Shown here: positions 63,141 to 64,000 of the stretch, piece by piece
Position numbering within the stretch: position 1 is the first letter of the stretch
How the letters are laid out: each line of letters begins with the position of its first letter
DNA from: G963677485 sp964519405
GTDB lineage: Bacteria; Armatimonadota; HRBIN16
DNA: 64,000 nt
NCBI GenBank assembly: GCA_964519405.1
Contig: CAZFLA010000006.1
Location: forward strand, 1 to 64,000
Direction of reading: 5' to 3'
Translations under genes and position numbers: made by a program
Notes under the pieces: generated by a model
Seen by the model: the letters and a program-made list of their open reading frames with translations, nothing else
What the model was told of the DNA's origin: nothing
Database searches by the model: none

Positions 63141-64000
63141 ATGGAAACCAACTTTTTCGATCAGCCGATTTTAAACTCACCTTACGACTACCCAGGTTTA
63201 CACTGGGAACTCGACGAGGAACACCAACCCACCAACAAGATAATCCAAAAAAGGCGAAGCGCTGACTTTATCACGCCCATCCCTAAGCCAAAGAAGAAGT
63301 CTGCGAAACAGATGGAGCTGGTTTTCGATGAAGGCAAAGGTCTGTCTACCGAAAAACAGCAATATAACTCCACGGAAATTATCAACGAGGTGCGCGGTCA
63401 TGTCGACCGATGGCGGAGAATTGAAAGCCCTAGCGAATGGGGAGTGACCCCAGAAACCGCCCGCTTGCTGCAGCATTGGCGCAAGCACGAATTCCATGGC
63501 ATTCGTCCGTTCTTCTGCCAAGTGGAGGCCGTGGAGACAATCATATGGCTGACCGAGGTGGCACCCAGTCGCCCACAGGGTAAGGCGATTCTTGAGCACT
63601 TAAAGAATGCTAATAATGACGCAAACCCGGGACTGATGCGGCTGGCATTGAAGATGGCTACTGGTGCGGGTAAGACCACAGTTATGGCAATGATTATCGC
63701 CTGGCAGACCATCAACGCCGTACGGAAACCGACTAGTAACCGATTTACTCGGGGGTTCTTGGTTGTCACACCTGGAATCACCATCAAAGATCGATTACGT
63801 GTGTTGATGCCCAACGATCCAGACAGCTATTACCAAAGCAGAGAACTAGTACCGCCTGACTTGCTGCCTGAGCTGGCCAAAGCGAAGATCGTAATCACCA
63901 ATTACCACGCCTTTAAACTGCGCGAAAAGATGCAGCTTGCCAAGGGCACCCGCAGGTTGTTGGAGGGTCGTGGCGAACCGGTCATCAGTACAGAGACAGG
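63141..64000 (+). CDS. BPTD_3080-type restriction helicase (type III Res-like), N-terminal part
   Basis: Runs off the right edge; 286 residues visible from ATG 63141. It opens with PILNSPYDYPGLHWELDEEH and a basic FITPIPKPKKKS segment, the typical start of BPTD_3080-family restriction proteins, then a DEAD-like helicase domain with Walker A ATGAGKTT (residues 173-180), a motif Ia region FLVVTPGITIKDRLRV, and IVITNYHAFKLREK. Such proteins pair with a modification methyltransferase, probably beyond the window. It follows the hppA terminator and has its own AAGGC site. Confidence 0.82.
   Translation, partial: METNFFDQPILNSPYDYPGLHWELDEEHQPTNKIIQKRRSADFITPIPKPKKKSAKQMELVFDEGKGLSTEKQQYNSTEIINEVRGHVDRWRRIESPSEWGVTPETARLLQHWRKHEFHGIRPFFCQVEAVETIIWLTEVAPSRPQGKAILEHLKNANNDANPGLMRLALKMATGAGKTTVMAMIIAWQTINAVRKPTSNRFTRGFLVVTPGITIKDRLRVLMPNDPDSYYQSRELVPPDLLPELAKAKIVITNYHAFKLREKMQLAKGTRRLLEGRGEPVISTET

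Noticed and set aside
1..64000. Insertion sequences, transposases, integrase or prophage
   Set aside because: No transposase, integrase, capsid or tail gene and no target-site duplication recognised, despite several repeats.

Overview
The window reads as a chromosomal segment of a Gram-negative-type (diderm) bacterium, most likely Armatimonadota. The best single clue is the pseudopilin at 28044-28982, whose N-terminus (FTLIELLVVIAIIAILAAIL, then FPVFAQAREKAKQ) is of the form common in that phylum. Two family-9 glycosyltransferases and an LpxL-type acyltransferase imply an LPS-like outer membrane. Sulfatase, GH172/DUF2961, GHL6, GH42-like, GxGYxYP and SGNH proteins suggest a polysaccharide-degrading lifestyle. 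Phylum assignment is inference; no rRNA or tRNA gene was seen. Five runs of exactly 10 N (1362, 27428, 31815, 37403, 54869) are scaffold joins, and all fall in or at the edge of genes.

Layout. 1-7301 (minus): three related secreted DUF11-type proteins, the last a very large outer-membrane protein running off the left edge. 8120-13315 (minus): sugar isomerase and Gfo/Idh/MocA dehydrogenase, then the GT9-GT9-LpxL lipid A/core operon. 13442-20917: sugar isomerase, small membrane protein and GxGYxYP protein (plus), a sulfatase pair (minus), and a tandem GH172/DUF2961 duplication separated by REP-like palindromes. 21207-23603: small membrane protein, a structured-RNA-like element, and an XRE-ImmA/PIN toxin-antitoxin-like pair. 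23817-31728: serS, a secreted esterase, a pseudopilin, gnd and an NlpC/P60 hydrolase. 31770-34692: MacB-like permease and MacA-like fusion protein without an ATPase. 34820-37642: parA, parB with an exact parS inside it, and galK. 37703-45744: bifunctional nuclease, rho, hpt, a McrBC restriction pair, and guaA. 45923-50107: a glycosidase-like operon. 50209-53507: two arrays of a roughly 168-bp repeat flanking an RCC1-repeat dockerin protein. 53583-57515: SGNH hydrolase and a catalytically dead-looking paralogue, then two unknown genes. 58123-63000: candidate oriC, recF, a DciA-like gene and hppA. 63141-64000: the start of a BPTD_3080-type restriction helicase.

How it fits together. The perfect parS at 36275, parAB, and a DnaA-box cluster with an AT-rich tract immediately upstream of recF and a DciA-like helicase-loader gene together suggest that this is the origin-proximal part of the chromosome, although dnaA, dnaN and gyrB are absent. 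Accessory material (XRE-ImmA/PIN, McrBC, BPTD_3080, repeat arrays, tandem paralogues) is interleaved with housekeeping genes. All coordinates, translations outside the listed genes, and repeat alignments were made by eye.
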